The notes: generated from the letters alone by a model not told the origin. Counted from the first letter of the stretch, positions 1 to 11,752 are shown. The stretch is DNA of 64,000 nt from Ustilaginoidea virens (GCF_000687475.1 NC_057318.1:6200001-6264000), one strand, 5' to 3'. Numbers and translations: made by a program.

Positions 1-150
1 CGGCTAGAAGTCAGGATACCGGCTCCGGCTATAGCCGCACCTCCAGCCGTAATAATACCTACAGCCGAGACATCATCAATACCTACAGCCGTGACATATC
101 CATCACCAGCCACTGGCTCTAATCAAGCTAGGCTATTATTACTATCACTA

Positions 151-1917
151 GTAAGGGTGGTATCTAACGTCATAATCAATAAGGACCAAGAAGAAGCTCT
201 TATTAATGCTATAGCTTCTAATACCGTTATTAACGTCTTTTTCCTAACCGCGAAAGAGTAAGCCGACCTATAGCTTACTAGCTAATTACACCGGGAAGGG
301 AAGATTATAACCCCTAGAGCCCCTTTTAAATAGTCTAACCGTATAAAGATAGAAGCATTATAGGCCCGCGATATATTCCAATTTATTACCTTTAATATTA
401 GTAAATATAGAGCCTAACGTCTATTTAACTTATATATGATACGAGAGATTAAGGGTAAAGGCATAGATATGCCGTATAAGAAATCACGACTCATTATATA
501 AGGTTATAGTAATAATAAAAAGCAATTGATATTGACTCAGTCCCCTATAATCTAACGGGCTAATTAATGGTTATTAATATTATTGGCCCCATCACTATAA
601 TACTCTTACGGCTTATTCCTCTAGATACATAATATCACATAGGCTTACATGCAGTTATTAACTACCCTCAATCGGTCGATTATCGCCAAGTTACCCAAGC
701 AAATAGCCCACTAATACCCTGATAATACTATTATAGAAGTGGTGAAGCCACTATACGGAATAGCTAAGGCAGGCATCTACTAGTGGGCGATATACTTCTG
801 GCACCATCGCGAGAAGTTAGGCATAACTATATCGACCTATGACCCCTATTTGCTAATATCCACTGGCGATACTGACCGTACTAGCGATACTAATAATACT
901 AGTATATACTTCGGTATCGTGGGTATATAGACTAATGATACTCTCGGCCTAAGTGACGATGCCTTCTTCTAACGGGAGGAATTAAAGCTTACTAAAGTAG
1001 GCTTCAACGCTAAGCCTAAGACGAAGCTATCACCAACCGTACCCCTAATATTTAACGGATGTATACTAACGGTCACTACCGATGGCACAATAACGTTATG
1101 CCAGAAAGGTTAAAGTATGAAGATTACAACCATCAATAAGAATACGCCTATAGTTTAGCATAATTATATCGAGTAACGCGCTCGCGGTGCTTATATAGCT
1201 ACGGTCTGCTAGCCCAAAGCATCTTTTAACCTATCTATCGCGGCATAATACTAGCAACCTGACCCTAACGATATCGCGAGGTTAAACAAGCGCCTTTAAT
1301 AGCAATGCGATAACCAGGATCGTGGCCTACGGTATATCAATCTGGCCCTTGCTATAGCCAAACTCTTTGTATTTATTGATAGATCCTTTGCCAATAATAA
1401 AGATTTAAGCTCCTAGATTAGCTATATTATTATGCTAGGGAATAAAGAGGACAATCCTACGGATAACGCTAATACCTTCCTGCTGACCGGTAATATTATT
1501 ACTTATAGCTCTATAAAAAGTAAGCGTGTAATACGCAGCGCACTCGCTTCGGAGCTATATAGTATGGTATAAGGGGTCGATATTGCATACGCGATAGGCA
1601 CGACCCTCAATATGATTACCAGTAGGCTAGGATTGCCGAAGATCCCTACCGTTGTGTGTATAGACTCGTTTTTACTATACGAATGCCTTATTAAGCTAGG
1701 CACTACAAAGGAGAAAAGGCTTATGATAGATATCATAGCCTTACGATAGTTATACGAGCGCCAGGAGATATATAAGATCCGCTAGATCAACGGGAACGAT
1801 AATCTCGCCGATGCAATAACTAAGGGAACGCCTAATAAAGCCCTTAAGACCTTCGTTGACCACAATAAGGCTATAATACGTATAGAAAGGTGGGTAAAGA
1901 GGCCGGTCAATGTCTGA
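151..1917 (+). pseudogene. RT-RNase H of copy 1, decayed
   Basis: Copia-type reverse transcriptase followed by RNase H, ending at a TGA after a ...KRPVNV-like tail (stop 1915-1917). The RT palm block KPLYGIAKAG is readable near 740-775. The catalytic motif, QTDD in better copies, reads stop-T-N-D at 928-939, so a Gln became a stop and the first Asp became Asn. RNase H is recognised by the blocks SALASELYSM and LYECLIKLGTTKEK in the other copies and their mutated versions here. Stops and frame damage exclude function. What is left is fossil polyprotein sequence. Confidence 0.88.
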
Positions 1918-2211
1918 CTACGTTTGGGAGATATTGGTGATGTCATAGGTGGCAAGTGTGTGGATTTTCCTATATTTAATGTTGTGTTGTTTTACTGCGT
2001 TTACTGCTGCCCCTTTTTGCCCCTTTGTTTTGGCTGCGATATTCAACATACCGGCTGCTGTACGGTATGAGGCTGTATAAGCCGGCCGCGCGGCGCGACG
2101 GCATTATCAGCGGCACAACCTGCCGAGACCGCGCCGCACTTTCTTTTCTATGTGTGCGCCTTACATCCTAGCGATTCCGATGTTTGCTTCTATAAAAAGA
2201 GAAGCTGCCAG
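1918..2211 (+). other. 3' UTR and polypurine-tract hairpin of copy 1
   Basis: No gene. The stretch holds a GC-rich, self-complementary segment around 2070-2140 (CGGCCGCGCGGCGCG). Just before the LTR comes AAAAAGAGAAG (2194-2204), the likely polypurine tract. The tract sits in a nested inverted repeat: AGCGATTCCGA (2170-2180) pairs with TCGGAATCGCT (2214-2224) inside the LTR, and GCTTCT (2186-2191) pairs with AGAAGC (2200-2205). Confidence 0.6.
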
Positions 2212-2544
2212 TGTCGGAATCGCTGTCGCAAGGTGCCTAATTGGGCACATTGCGACGGATGTGCCGCGCACACTGCTGCGCACGATGTGGCCACTTTTGC
2301 CCCTTTACTCCTGAGCCCGGTAGGGCACGCGGGCAGCCCGGCCCGACTGCGCCGATGCACGTGACAACGGCACACGCACAAAAAGGCCACATCGTGTAAT
2401 TACCCTCTTTTGCTTCCTTTCTTTCCTTTTAGTTAGTCAGTCATAATCAAAGAAGTAATCATACCTTTGACCGGTGACCTCACGGTACTTAATACCACGC
2501 GCGCGACCCTACGTATAACTGGGTACCCCGAGTTTATATCAACA
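2212..2544 (+). repeat. 3' LTR of copy 1
   Basis: The LTR starts TGTCGG and ends ATCAACA. Its middle (AATCAAAGAAGTAATCATACC) matches family B, but its last roughly 50 bp match family A and are an exact inverted copy of the start of copy 2. It contains the palindrome-rich head and the CCCGGTAGGGCACGCGGGC core shared by all A/B LTRs. Confidence 0.85.
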
Positions 2545-2866
2545 TACCCAGTTATACGTAGGGTCGCGCGCGTGGTATCATGTACCGGGAGGTCACTAAG
2601 TAAAGAATTGATTGACTTTACTAATAACTGAATATCTAAAAGGAAAGAAAGGAAGCAAAAGAGGGTAATTACACGATATGGCCTTTTTATGCGTGCCGTG
2701 GTCATATATATCGGCGCAGTCGGGCCGGGCTGCCCGCGTGCCCTACCGGGCTTAGGGGCATAGGGGCAAAAGTGGCCATATCGTGCGCAACGGGTATACG
2801 CGGCACATCCGTCGCAATATGCCCAATTGGTGCCTAATTGGGCACCTTACGATAGCGATTCCGATA
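2545..2866 (-). repeat. 3' LTR of copy 2, tip missing
   Basis: Family A LTR in inverse orientation, from TACCCAGTTATACG to CCGATA (a mutated CCGACA end). It lacks the terminal block TGTTGATATAAACTCGGGG seen in copies 4 and 7. Its head-to-head contact with copy 1 forms the palindrome centre. Confidence 0.85.
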
Positions 2867-3145
2867 CTAGCAGCTTCTCTTTTTATAGAAGCAAATATCG
2901 GAATCACTAGGATGTAAGGCGCATATATAGAAAGAAAAGTGCGGCGCGGTGTCGGCAGGTTATGCCGGCGATAACGTTATCGCGCCGCGCGGCCGGCATC
3001 ATACCGTACAGCCGGTATAAATATCGCAGCTAAAATAAAGGGGCAAAAAGGGGCAGCAGTAAATGCAATAAAATAATATAATATTGAATATAGGAAAACC
3101 TATATACTTGCCACCTATGATATTATTAATACCTTCTAAATGCAG

Positions 3146-4965
3146 TTAGATATTAACCGGCCTCTTTACCTACCCTTCTATATATATAATAGCCCTATTT
3201 TAGTCGATAAAGGTCTTAAGGGCTTTATTAGGCGTTCCTTTAGTTATTACAATAGCGAGATTATTATTCCTATTGATCTAATAGATCTTATATATCTCTT
3301 AGTGCTCGTATGACTATCATAGGGCCATAATATCTATTATAAGTCTTTTCTCCTTAATAGTGCCTAGTTTGATAAGGCATTCGTATAACGAAAATGAGTC
3401 TATATATATAATAGTAGGGATCTTCGGCAATCCTAGCCTACTAGTAATTATATTAAGGGTTGTGCCTATTGCGTTTACAATATCGACCCCTTATATTATA
3501 CTATATAGCTCCAAAGCAAATGCGCTGCATATTATATATTTACTCTTTATAGAGCTATAAGTAATAATATTACCGGTTAGTAGGAAGGTATTATCGTTAT
3601 CCGTAGGATTATCCTCTTTATTCCCTAGCATAATAATATAGCTAATCTAGGAGCTTAAATCTTTATTATTGGCAAAGGATCCATTAATAAATATAAAGAG
3701 TTTAGCTGTAGTAAGGGCTAGATTAATATACCGTAGACTACGATCCTAGTTATTACGTTACTATTAAAGGCGCTTATTTAACCTTACGATATCCTTAGGG
3801 TTAGGTTGCTAGTATTATACTGCAATAGATAGGTCAAAAGATGCTTTAGGCTAGCAGACTATAGCTATATAAGCACCGCAAGCGTATTGCTCGATATAGT
3901 TATACTAGGCTATAGGCGAATTCTTATCGATAGTTATAATCTTCTTACTTTAACCTTTCTAGTATAACGTTATTATGCCGTCGGTAGTAGCTATTAGTAT
4001 ACACCTATTGAATATTAGGGGTATGGTTAGCAATAGCCTCGTCTTAGGCTTAGCGTTAAAGCCTACTTTAGTAAGCTTTAATTCCTCCCGTTAGAAGAAG
4101 GTATCGTTACTAAATCTAAGGGTATCGTTAGTCTATATACTTATAATACTAAAGTATACGCTAGTATCGCCAGTATGGTTAGGAGCGTTAGTACAGTTAG
4201 TATCGCTAGTGCGGTCAGTATCGCTAGTGCGGTTAGTATCGTTATTACCGGCGGATATCAGCAGATAGGGGTTATAGGTTGATATAGTTATGCCTAACTT
4301 CTCGCGATGGTACTAGAAGTATATTGCCCACTAGTGGGTGTCTGCCTTAGCTATTCCGTATAGCGGCTTAACCACTTCTATAATGGTATTATTAGGATAT
4401 TAGTGCGCTATCTGCTTAGATAGCCTAGCGATAATCGATCTATTAAGGGTTATAGATAACTATACGTAAGCCTGTGTGATATCCTATATCTAAAGGAAGA
4501 GGCCGTAAGATTATTATAGTAATAGGACTATTAATATTAATAGCCGTTGACTTACCTATTGAATTATAGGGGATTAAGTTAATATTAATTGCTTCTCGTT
4601 ATTATTATAACCTTATATTATAAGCCTAGATTTCTCGTATAGCGTATCTATGCCTTTACCTTTAATCTCTTATATTATGCGTAAGTTAAATAGGCGTTAG
4701 GCTCTATATTTACCGATATTAAAGGTAATAAATCGGAATATATTGCGGGCCTATAACGCTTCTACCTCTATACGGTTAGATTATTTAAAAGGGGCTTTAG
4801 AGGTTATAATCTTCCCTTTTTAGCGTAATTAGCTAGTAAGCTATAGGTTGGCTTACTCTTTTATAGTTAGGAAAAAGATATTAATAACAGTATTAGAAGC
4901 GATAGTATTAATAAAAGCTTTTTCTTAGTCCTTATTGATTATAACGTTAGATACCACCCTTACTA
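3146..4965 (-). pseudogene. RT-RNase H of copy 2, decayed
   Basis: Homologous along its length to the RT-RNase H of copies 1 and 3-8. The stop lies at 3146-3148, then RNase H to about 3690, then RT to about 4965. The catalytic QTDD segment near 4120 has become stop-T-N-D. Stops interrupt every few codons. A short in-frame run of varying GTTAGTATCG-like units at about 4185-4245 is the length-variable loop in RT that also differs between the other copies. Confidence 0.85.
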
Positions 4966-4994
4966 GTGATAGTAATAGTAGCCTGGCTTAATTA

Positions 4995-6279
4995 GACTTA
5001 GTGGCTAGCGATAAATATATCGCGGCTATAGGTATCAATAATATCGCGATTATAGGTATTATCGATAATATCTCGACTATAGGTATCGTCGATAATATCT
5101 CGGCTATAGGTATTATTGCGGCTAGAGGTGCGGCTGTAGCCGGTATTAATATCCTAACTTCTATCCGGCCGGGGCAGGCCGGGCCTTCAGTATAGATAAT
5201 ATCGTTAGGATCGTCCGTATTAAGGTCGTAGTTATATAGCTTAACGACTATTAATTAGAATTTAACCGGGCTATATGGTATTTATACGATATAGGTCTTA
5301 CCTTTAAGGCTGATTAGCCGGTACGGCCTATACTATCCACCCTTTTCTCTTTATACCTATATATCTAACTATAAGGGTAGTCGGTAGATAGGCTGGGTAT
5401 TTAGGCCGTTCTATTAGGCGAGGGTATTATAAACCTATCGCTTAGCGAGGCATTTCCTAGCTTTATTAGTAGCCTTTCGTAATATTAAGGCGTATTATAA
5501 TACTAATAAGTTAGGGGGTAAATTATCTATAAGTCGAGGATATACCCTAAAGACTAATAACGTAAGCATTAGACTATTAAGTCTAGCGGAATCGTTAATA
5601 GCCTTTATAGTAAGCTATAATTTCTGTTCCTTTATTATTAGGTTGCCTACTTTATTATTAATAATAGTATAGGCTTAGCGTAATAGAGCGTGATATCTTT
5701 CGATTTTGCTAATGCTATTATAGGCTTCTATAGGAATTTTATCTATATTAATAGATAAAAGCCGGGCATTATAATAGAATTTAGCAGAAGTAAAGTTTAG
5801 TCTAGTATTATAGACTATCCAATCCGGTAGGCTAAGGTAAATATTAATTTAGTATTCTTTAAGGGCATTCTAAATATCTTAAGCCTTTTATCTTTAAGGG
5901 TTAAGGAATCTAGCTGCCTAAAAGCTTATTGCGGTATCTATAATATATAATACCGGCCGATTATTAATATAAAGGATATCTACAATTATTTTATAGTTAA
6001 ATTAGCGGTTATCCTTTAGTATGAATTTAAATCGGCTGGGTGCCTTTGCATTTATCTAGTATTAATAGCATATATAGGTAATACTCTCGATAATATTGCG
6101 GTTAATATTATTGTAATTAGCCTACTGAAGCAATTTAGTAAGCCTATTAATAGAGGGATACCTAAATCGATAATAAAGCTAATAGATTTCTTATAACGAT
6201 AGATAAAAGGCTGCAGTATCTATAGTATTAAGAGTCTATTATAGATGTCCCTATTTCCTAATAATCGGGACCTTAATAT
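4995..6279 (-). pseudogene. Integrase and repeat-bearing linker of copy 2
   Basis: The integrase core and C-terminal part span about 5210-6279. They are recognised by the order of blocks shared with copy 7 (YYALLRRAY-like, then a conserved RKATDKARKCLAKRQ-like stretch). The linker to RT (about 4995-5180) consists of in-frame units of about 27 bp built on ATAGGTATYRTCGATAATATC, encoding alternating Ile-rich motifs, and its unit number differs from other copies. Stops and substitutions exclude activity. Confidence 0.75.
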
Positions 6280-6640
6280 CCCCTTAGATAAGTAGGTTAT
6301 TAAGATTATTAAGCTTTATGCCTATCCTATCTATATCTGTAATAGAATATAAGAAGGGGGTGCTGCTATTAAGAATGTAGAAGGGGATATTACTAAATAT
6401 TATCGGGATATTTAGTATACTGGAAGAAGTAGCGGAGCCTACGCTAAAGTTCATTATATGCTTCTTATTAATTGTCTTAATGGTTAAGGTCTTTATTAAT
6501 CTTATTAGTGCCTTTGCTTAACCTAGGCCTGCTATTGATAGGCCGGAGGCGCCGGTATTTAGGAGGATTCTATAGAAAGTATAATTACTATAGCGCTCTT
6601 TTTCTAGAAAGGCAGAATTACGGTTCGATAAGGGCATTCG
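6280..6640 (-). pseudogene. Aspartic protease of copy 2
   Basis: Aligns with the open protease frames of copies 3, 5 and 7. The active-site block DTGASG of copy 5 reads N-T-G-A here (about 6551-6560), so the catalytic Asp is lost by a G-to-A change. Stops also interrupt the frame. Confidence 0.75.
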
Positions 6641-9061
6641 GAAGGGGTTAACTTATAAGAAGGCGTATTAATATAATTCATCTTATAGGGCCTATAATAT
6701 CTTAATAGATAATAATAGTTCTATTTGCGTAGGGGCTTGGAAATACTAAGTAGCTATAATTTGCGGTATAGTAGCATTCTCTATATCCTAGTTTGTATCC
6801 CCTACTATTATTACTTCGATATTACTAATAATATTGTTAAGGTTAGCCTCTTCTTTTTCTTTAGGGCTTTAGGGCCTAGGCTTTTCGTATTCCTATAAGA
6901 AAATACGGAATTTCTTATTATTAGGAGTAGTATAATAGAATTAGTTCTTTATCTATTGGTCCTTTAATTCTTATTGCTTTTTAGTAGAGTAGTTAGATAA
7001 TTAATACCATATTTTATTATAAATAAAGCATCTTTTTTGATAGGGCCTAGCTAGAAAGGCGCGATTCTATTATTGCTATTGATACTACTACTATAGGCCG
7101 AATCGGTATTAAGGGCGGGATTAACTATATCTACGGTTAGTAAATAACACTATATTATTATTAATATCTTTAATATCTCAATGTTATTAAGCTTATTGTT
7201 ATTGAAGGAATTGATACTATTAAGTTATATAGGTAGTCTTATAGATAGAAAGGAGTTACTATAAATTAGTAGCGAGGCCTTCAAATATAGGGGCATATCA
7301 TTATAGCGCCTAGCTATACTTAGGAGTATCCCTTATAGCATTAAGTACTTACCGATGAAGCTCTATATCCGCTATAAAAGGCGGAAAAAGACTACGATAT
7401 AGGCATTAAAGTTCTTCCAATAGGATATTAAGGTATTCTAGCTTTAATTTATCGGGATATTTCGCAATAGTTGATTAGAGCATTATTCTATTCTAATAGT
7501 GCAAATAGAATTACTCTATGCTCTTATTTTCGAAATAGCTTTTAACTTTACGGACTATATCGTTAAAAGTGAGGGTATTACGAATACATTTAATATTGTT
7601 AAAATAATATATCTTAGCATCGCCAATTAGTATAATTTAAAATGCTCTAGCGAATATATTATTAGGTAATCTTAGTAGGCAGTACTTACTCTTAAAGGAT
7701 ATAACTTTTAGTACAATAAAGTTATCCATTTTGCCGCTATATCTATCCTCTATACGATAGCTGCATAAGAGGTTAAATATCTTCTTCGATATATTATTAA
7801 ACCCAATTCGGGAATAATCTTTTTGGCTAAACCTTTATTAGGTATAATCTTCTTAGGGGTATTTTAGAGGGTATTCCGGAATAGCTTATCAGTAGCCTTA
7901 CGGTAGGCTAGCGGGAGCTCTAGCTAGGTTATCCTATAACCTAGGTCGGTCTAGGTTTACTAATACTCCTATTAAAACCGTCTATTCATCGGCCTAAGTA
8001 AGCCGATATTAGCGGGATAGGCCGGGTGCCATGCCTATTTTTAGTATTATCGGATGAGGTATTTAGGCCCAATATCTAGTATTATAGGTAGTAGCGGTAT
8101 TAGCTTAGAAGGTATTATTGGGGTCCTCTATTAAAAGAAGTATATCATCGGGGCCTATAACCCGACCTCTATTAGGCATATTATAACCTCGAGGGGTATT
8201 AAAATAGGCGCCTCGGCTAGCCTGGCTAGGGGTATAACCCCTAGGGTGAAGTATTTAGTCGGTAGGGCTATAGTTATCGTCAGCCGTTGCCTATTATTAT
8301 TAGCGGGAGCTTTCCCCTATTTCGAATAGTAACCTATTATAAATAGGCGTCTTCCCTTTCGGTTATTAAGACCGGCCCCTTTTTTCTTCAGTAGGGGTAA
8401 AAGTAAAAGGCTTCTTTAATATTAAGGGGGGGATAATAGGTCATTATAATTATAATTATGCCACCTTTAGTGTTATAAAGTCCCTTAATATTAAGGCTTA
8501 TAAGGATCTTCTTAATAATATTCCTACGACTATTATAAGTACTCGTAATAAATGCCGTAAGCCTATACGTAAGCCTATAACTTCCTAGTCGAAATTGCCG
8601 ATAGGTACTAATGCTTCCCGATAAGGGTTAAGTCGTAACTAGAATATTTTGCGCCCTAATTAACGGTCGATCTCTTCTTAAGGCCATTTAAGGTTCTATT
8701 ATTATTAAAGGCATTCCATTAAAGTAGGTATTATGATAGAGCCTAATACTCTAATATACATATTATAATCCCGTAGGTATATGCGGAATTTGCATAGGAA
8801 TGGAGGATTAACGCGGTTAAATAGCTATTTATCCCATTCACTATAGTCTTCGTAAAATAGTTCCTATAGGTCATCGTTAATTATACAGTCTTTCTTATAG
8901 GTATAGATTAAGAAGGCCAGGCGGTTATATAATGCCACAATAGTAGCATTAGGGGTAATTGGCTCTATCGCAGTAGCCTAATTATTATCGAGTAAAGGGG
9001 CAAATCGTTATAGCCTTTTAGGCAGTGCCGGTTATAATATTGATGATTGTAATCGTGCTAT
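6641..9061 (-). pseudogene. gag of copy 2
   Basis: Homologous to the gag regions of copies 3, 4 and 7, including the remains of a CCHC-like zinc knuckle near 7010-7040. The start codon aligned to the ATG of copy 7 has become ATA (9059-9061). No open frame of useful length remains. Confidence 0.75.
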
Positions 9062-9574
9062 AGTATTAAGAGGAGGGGGGGGTATATTGCAAAAAGTATA
9101 AGATTCACTTTTATAGGGAGTATAAGATTCGATTTTATAGGGAGTATAAGATACGAGAGGGCTTTTATCTATAAGGGTATTTATAAGAATATCCGTAAGG
9201 GTAAAAGAAAGAAAGAAAAGGGTTAATTAGTAAAATAACTGTTTAACGGAATAGGTTATTTGCCTCCTATAGTTAGCAGCAGACTATTTAATGGAATAGG
9301 TCAGCCGCCTCCTATATATACTAAAGGTATCTTCAAAGATTGTAATAGCCAGTATATTTTCTTCCTTTATAATAAACAGAGATAGAAGAGGTCTATATCG
9401 TTCTTCCAATTAGTTGGCAGTATAACCGTTTAATAGAATAGGTTATCTGCCTTCCTAATTAGCACAATTTACAATAGAAATCGTCTCTTCGAGAGTAATC
9501 TTACTAATCTATAATGCACCGTCTTTACAGGATGTAATTATCCTATGAGTGGTGATATTACCACTACTAATTAG
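9062..9574 (-). promoter_or_regulatory. 5' leader of copy 2 with hairpin beside the LTR
   Basis: Untranslated leader between the 5' LTR and gag. It has a run of 8 G (9075-9082), a short tandem repeat of GGAGTATAAGATTCGATTTTATA units (about 9095-9165), and next to the LTR the inverted repeat AGTGGT/ACCACT (about 9549-9566) flanked by a degenerate ACTAATTAGT. This hairpin recurs in all A copies and, with compensating changes, in B copies. Confidence 0.6.
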
Positions 9575-9915
9575 TATTGATATAAACTCGGGGTACCCAG
9601 TTATACGTAAGGTCGCGCGCGTGGTATTATATACCGGGAGGTCACCAAGTAAAGGATTGATTGACTTTACTAATAACTGAATATCTAAAAGGAAAGAAAG
9701 GAAGCAAAAGAGGGTAATTATACGATATGGCCTTTTTGTGCGTGCTGTGGTTATGTGTATCGGCGCAGTCGGGCCGGGCTGCCCGCGTGCCCTACCGGGC
9801 TCAGGGGCACAGGGGCAAAAGTGGCCACATCGTGCGCAACGGGTATGCGCGGCACATCCGTCGCAATATGCTCAATTGGTGCCCAATTAGGCACTTTGCG
9901 ACAGCGATTCCGACA
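9575..9915 (-). repeat. 5' LTR of copy 2
   Basis: A complete 341-bp family A LTR in inverse orientation, from TATTGATATAAACTCGGGG (a mutated TGTTG end) to CCGACA. It marks the right border of copy 2. Confidence 0.88.
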
Positions 9916-10178
9916 AATACTACTATCAAAAGAAATAGCAAAAAAAAGGCTTTATTTTACATATTATTAGCTATAGAAAGTCGAAGAATTAGTAGAGGTA
10001 AGTATAATTAAAAATGGCCCTTTCAAATAGCTATTTACTAATATAGCAGCCTCTATAGATAATCTTTTTTGATAAGACCTCTATTGCAAATTAAGGCAAT
10101 AAAACACTATAATAGATATTCCGCGACCCTTATAAGCGATTTAACAAGGATCTTATTAACCTTATCTGCTATATAAAG
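9916..10178. other. Unassigned AT-rich DNA before the Tc1 relic
   Basis: I see no LTR-element homology and no convincing gene. It may include the decayed N-terminal part of the transposase that follows, but no helix-turn-helix or first catalytic Asp could be recognised. Confidence 0.5.
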
Positions 10179-10673
10179 GCCTCATTATCGATTATAGCCT
10201 AGAGGGCTATTTATCGCACCGGCTAGAGCCTTATTATTATTATGGATCGCGATGAATAGTCTGCTCGAAATGGATATATAGCGCGAAGCTATTAAAAGGC
10301 TCTATTAGAAGGTCTTTTACCTATATATAACGGTATAAGGCTATTCCAGTAAGATAACGCGAGAATTTATACTTACGCTGTAACATTTTAATGGCTATAG
10401 CGATATATAATTATCGCAATTGAATGTCCTCTGCATTCACCTAATTTAAACCCTATTGAGTATGTATGGAAGGCTTTAAAGTAGGAATTAGTAACTACTA
10501 ACCCTTATCTATTAATTCTAAAGAATAATGAGGCGTATAGGGCTGAATTGATAGAATATATTAAGAAAGCGTGGGCAGTAGTGCTATAGCCCTTAATTAC
10601 GAGGCTGATTGAGTCTATACCACAGCGCTTATATGCTGTAATTCACGCACGTGGTTGGTATACTAAATATTAA
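10179..10673 (+). pseudogene. Tc1/mariner-type transposase, C-terminal relic
   Basis: One frame (first base divisible by 3) reads, with several stops, through blocks typical of the DDE_3 transposases of fungal Tc1/mariner elements: LFQ-stop-DNARIYT with the second catalytic Asp (about 10341-10371), then PLHSPNLNPIEYVWKALK (about 10432-10485) and the terminal WYTKY before TAA (10671-10673). The Asp expected in SPDLNPIE has become Asn. The N-terminal half is not recognisable and no terminal inverted repeats were found. It is a dead fragment. Confidence 0.8.
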
Positions 10674-10944
10674 TTGCAAAAAGCAGGGCTATTTGCCACA
10701 TCTTGTTTTATTAGAATTAATGTATTACTACCTAAGTTGTGGCTATTTGAATTCTTACGCGATAATGTGGTGATGGCGTTGATGTGGGGGTTGTTGCGAT
10801 ACTTTTGCGTATATATTGTACCACATTTAAGATGTCTATAGTATCTCCTACAGAGCATGATGCGGGGCACAGGTGGGTAGGAAGTAAGGGGCGGGTCTGG
10901 TCAAACTTCACAGCCTTAGGTACCTGCCTAGCCTTATTAGGTAC
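10674..10944. other. Non-coding DNA after the Tc1 relic
   Basis: No gene or repeat recognised. It is richer in CpA and TpG than the neighbouring retrotransposons, so it looks less mutated. It may contain the 3' end of the Tc1 element. Confidence 0.4.
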
Positions 10945-11215
10945 TGTTGGAGGGAAATTGGCTTGTCTGTAATGTGGATATCGGTCATATCTGAGGTCGG
11001 ATATACCGAGTTCTCCCTAGATCAGTAGGCCCTTAGGGGTACCCCTTTTCCCACTATAAATAGCTGGGAATATAAGTCTCTTCGAGGAGACTTAGTTCCT
11101 TCAATTAAGCATTATCGCATTTTCCCTGTGCATTCTGATATAGTAGCAATTACGTAAATATTATAATAAAAACCTTATTCTTATCCCTTACCTTGTGGCC
11201 TAGCCTTAAGATCAA
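10945..11215 (+). repeat. Possible solo LTR of another family
   Basis: Begins TGTTGGAGGG and ends near GATCAAC. It has a TATA-like ACTATAAATAG (about 11052-11062) followed by the perfect inverted repeat AAGTCTC/GAGACTT (11074-11080 and 11087-11093) and a poly-A-signal-like AATAAA (about 11165). This is the usual layout of a fungal LTR. No matching TSD was found (GGTAC before, TGTTA after), so the borders are uncertain. Confidence 0.4.
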
Positions 11216-11433
11216 CTGTTATCTTTATTTTGCTGTAAAAGCCACTGTTTTCCGGATCCTATTTAAGTAAGCTCTGGGTTCCCTGTTGAATCCATTAAAA
11301 GCCTTATTGCTGATATACTCGTGTGGCCTTATTAATTAAAAAAGGAGGCTATTTAGAAAATCGCGATATTTCCTTTAAAATTAACTAATAGACATCTTAA
11401 CCGCTATTTTCGTTAGATTAATTCGTGCCCTGA
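11216..11433. other. Unassigned DNA before copy 3
   Basis: AT-rich sequence with no gene, repeat or RNA that I recognise. Confidence 0.4.
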
Positions 11434-11752
11434 TGCCTAATTGGGCACCTTGCGACGGATATGCCGCGCACACCCGATGCGCACGATGTGGCCACTTTGG
11501 CCACTTTTGCCCCTTTACCCCTGAGCCCGGTAGGGCACGCGGGCAGCCCGGCCCGACTGCGCCGATGCATATGACAACGGCACACGCACAAAAAGGCTAT
11601 ATCGTATAATTACCCTCTTTTGCTTCCTTTCTTTCCTTTTAGATAGTCAGTTATTAGTAAAGCAATCAAATCCTTTACTTAGTGACCTCACGGTATATAA
11701 TACCACGCGCGCGACCCTACGTACAACTAGGTACCCCGAGTTTATATCAATA
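11434..11752 (+). repeat. 5' LTR of copy 3, first ~25 bp missing
   Basis: Family A LTR from the palindrome head (GCCTAATTGGGCACC) to TATATCAATA. The TGTCGGAATCGC start is absent or unrecognisable, so no 5' TSD can be read. Confidence 0.82.

Larger units (their letters stand above)
1..2544 (+). mobile_element. Copy 1: 3' part of an A/B-type copia retrotransposon (B-like)
   Basis: The window opens in the variable linker between integrase and reverse transcriptase, and the element runs through RT, RNase H, a 3' UTR (1918-2211) and the 3' LTR. The order IN-RT-RNase H is that of Ty1/copia. The 3' UTR has the extra roughly 10-bp block before GCCGGCCGCG that is typical of the B copies here, so I class it as B. 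Its LTR tip is A-like. The 5' half lies outside the window. Many in-frame TAA/TAG stops show it is dead. Confidence 0.9.
2545..9915 (-). mobile_element. Copy 2: near full-length family A copia element, RIP-degraded
   Basis: Read on the minus strand the order is 5' LTR (9575-9915), leader, gag, protease, integrase, RT, RNase H, 3' UTR and 3' LTR (2545-2866). It lacks only about the last 20 bp of the 3' LTR at the junction with copy 1. It is among the most heavily mutated copies: start codon lost, protease Asp changed to Asn, stops throughout. No TSD can be checked because the left end is fused to copy 1; the 5 bp after the right end are AATAC. Confidence 0.9.

Noticed and set aside
2440..2640. 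The inverted repeat around 2545 as terminal inverted repeats of a DNA transposon
   Set aside because: Both arms continue into complete LTR and RNase H sequence of two copia copies. There is no separate element between them.
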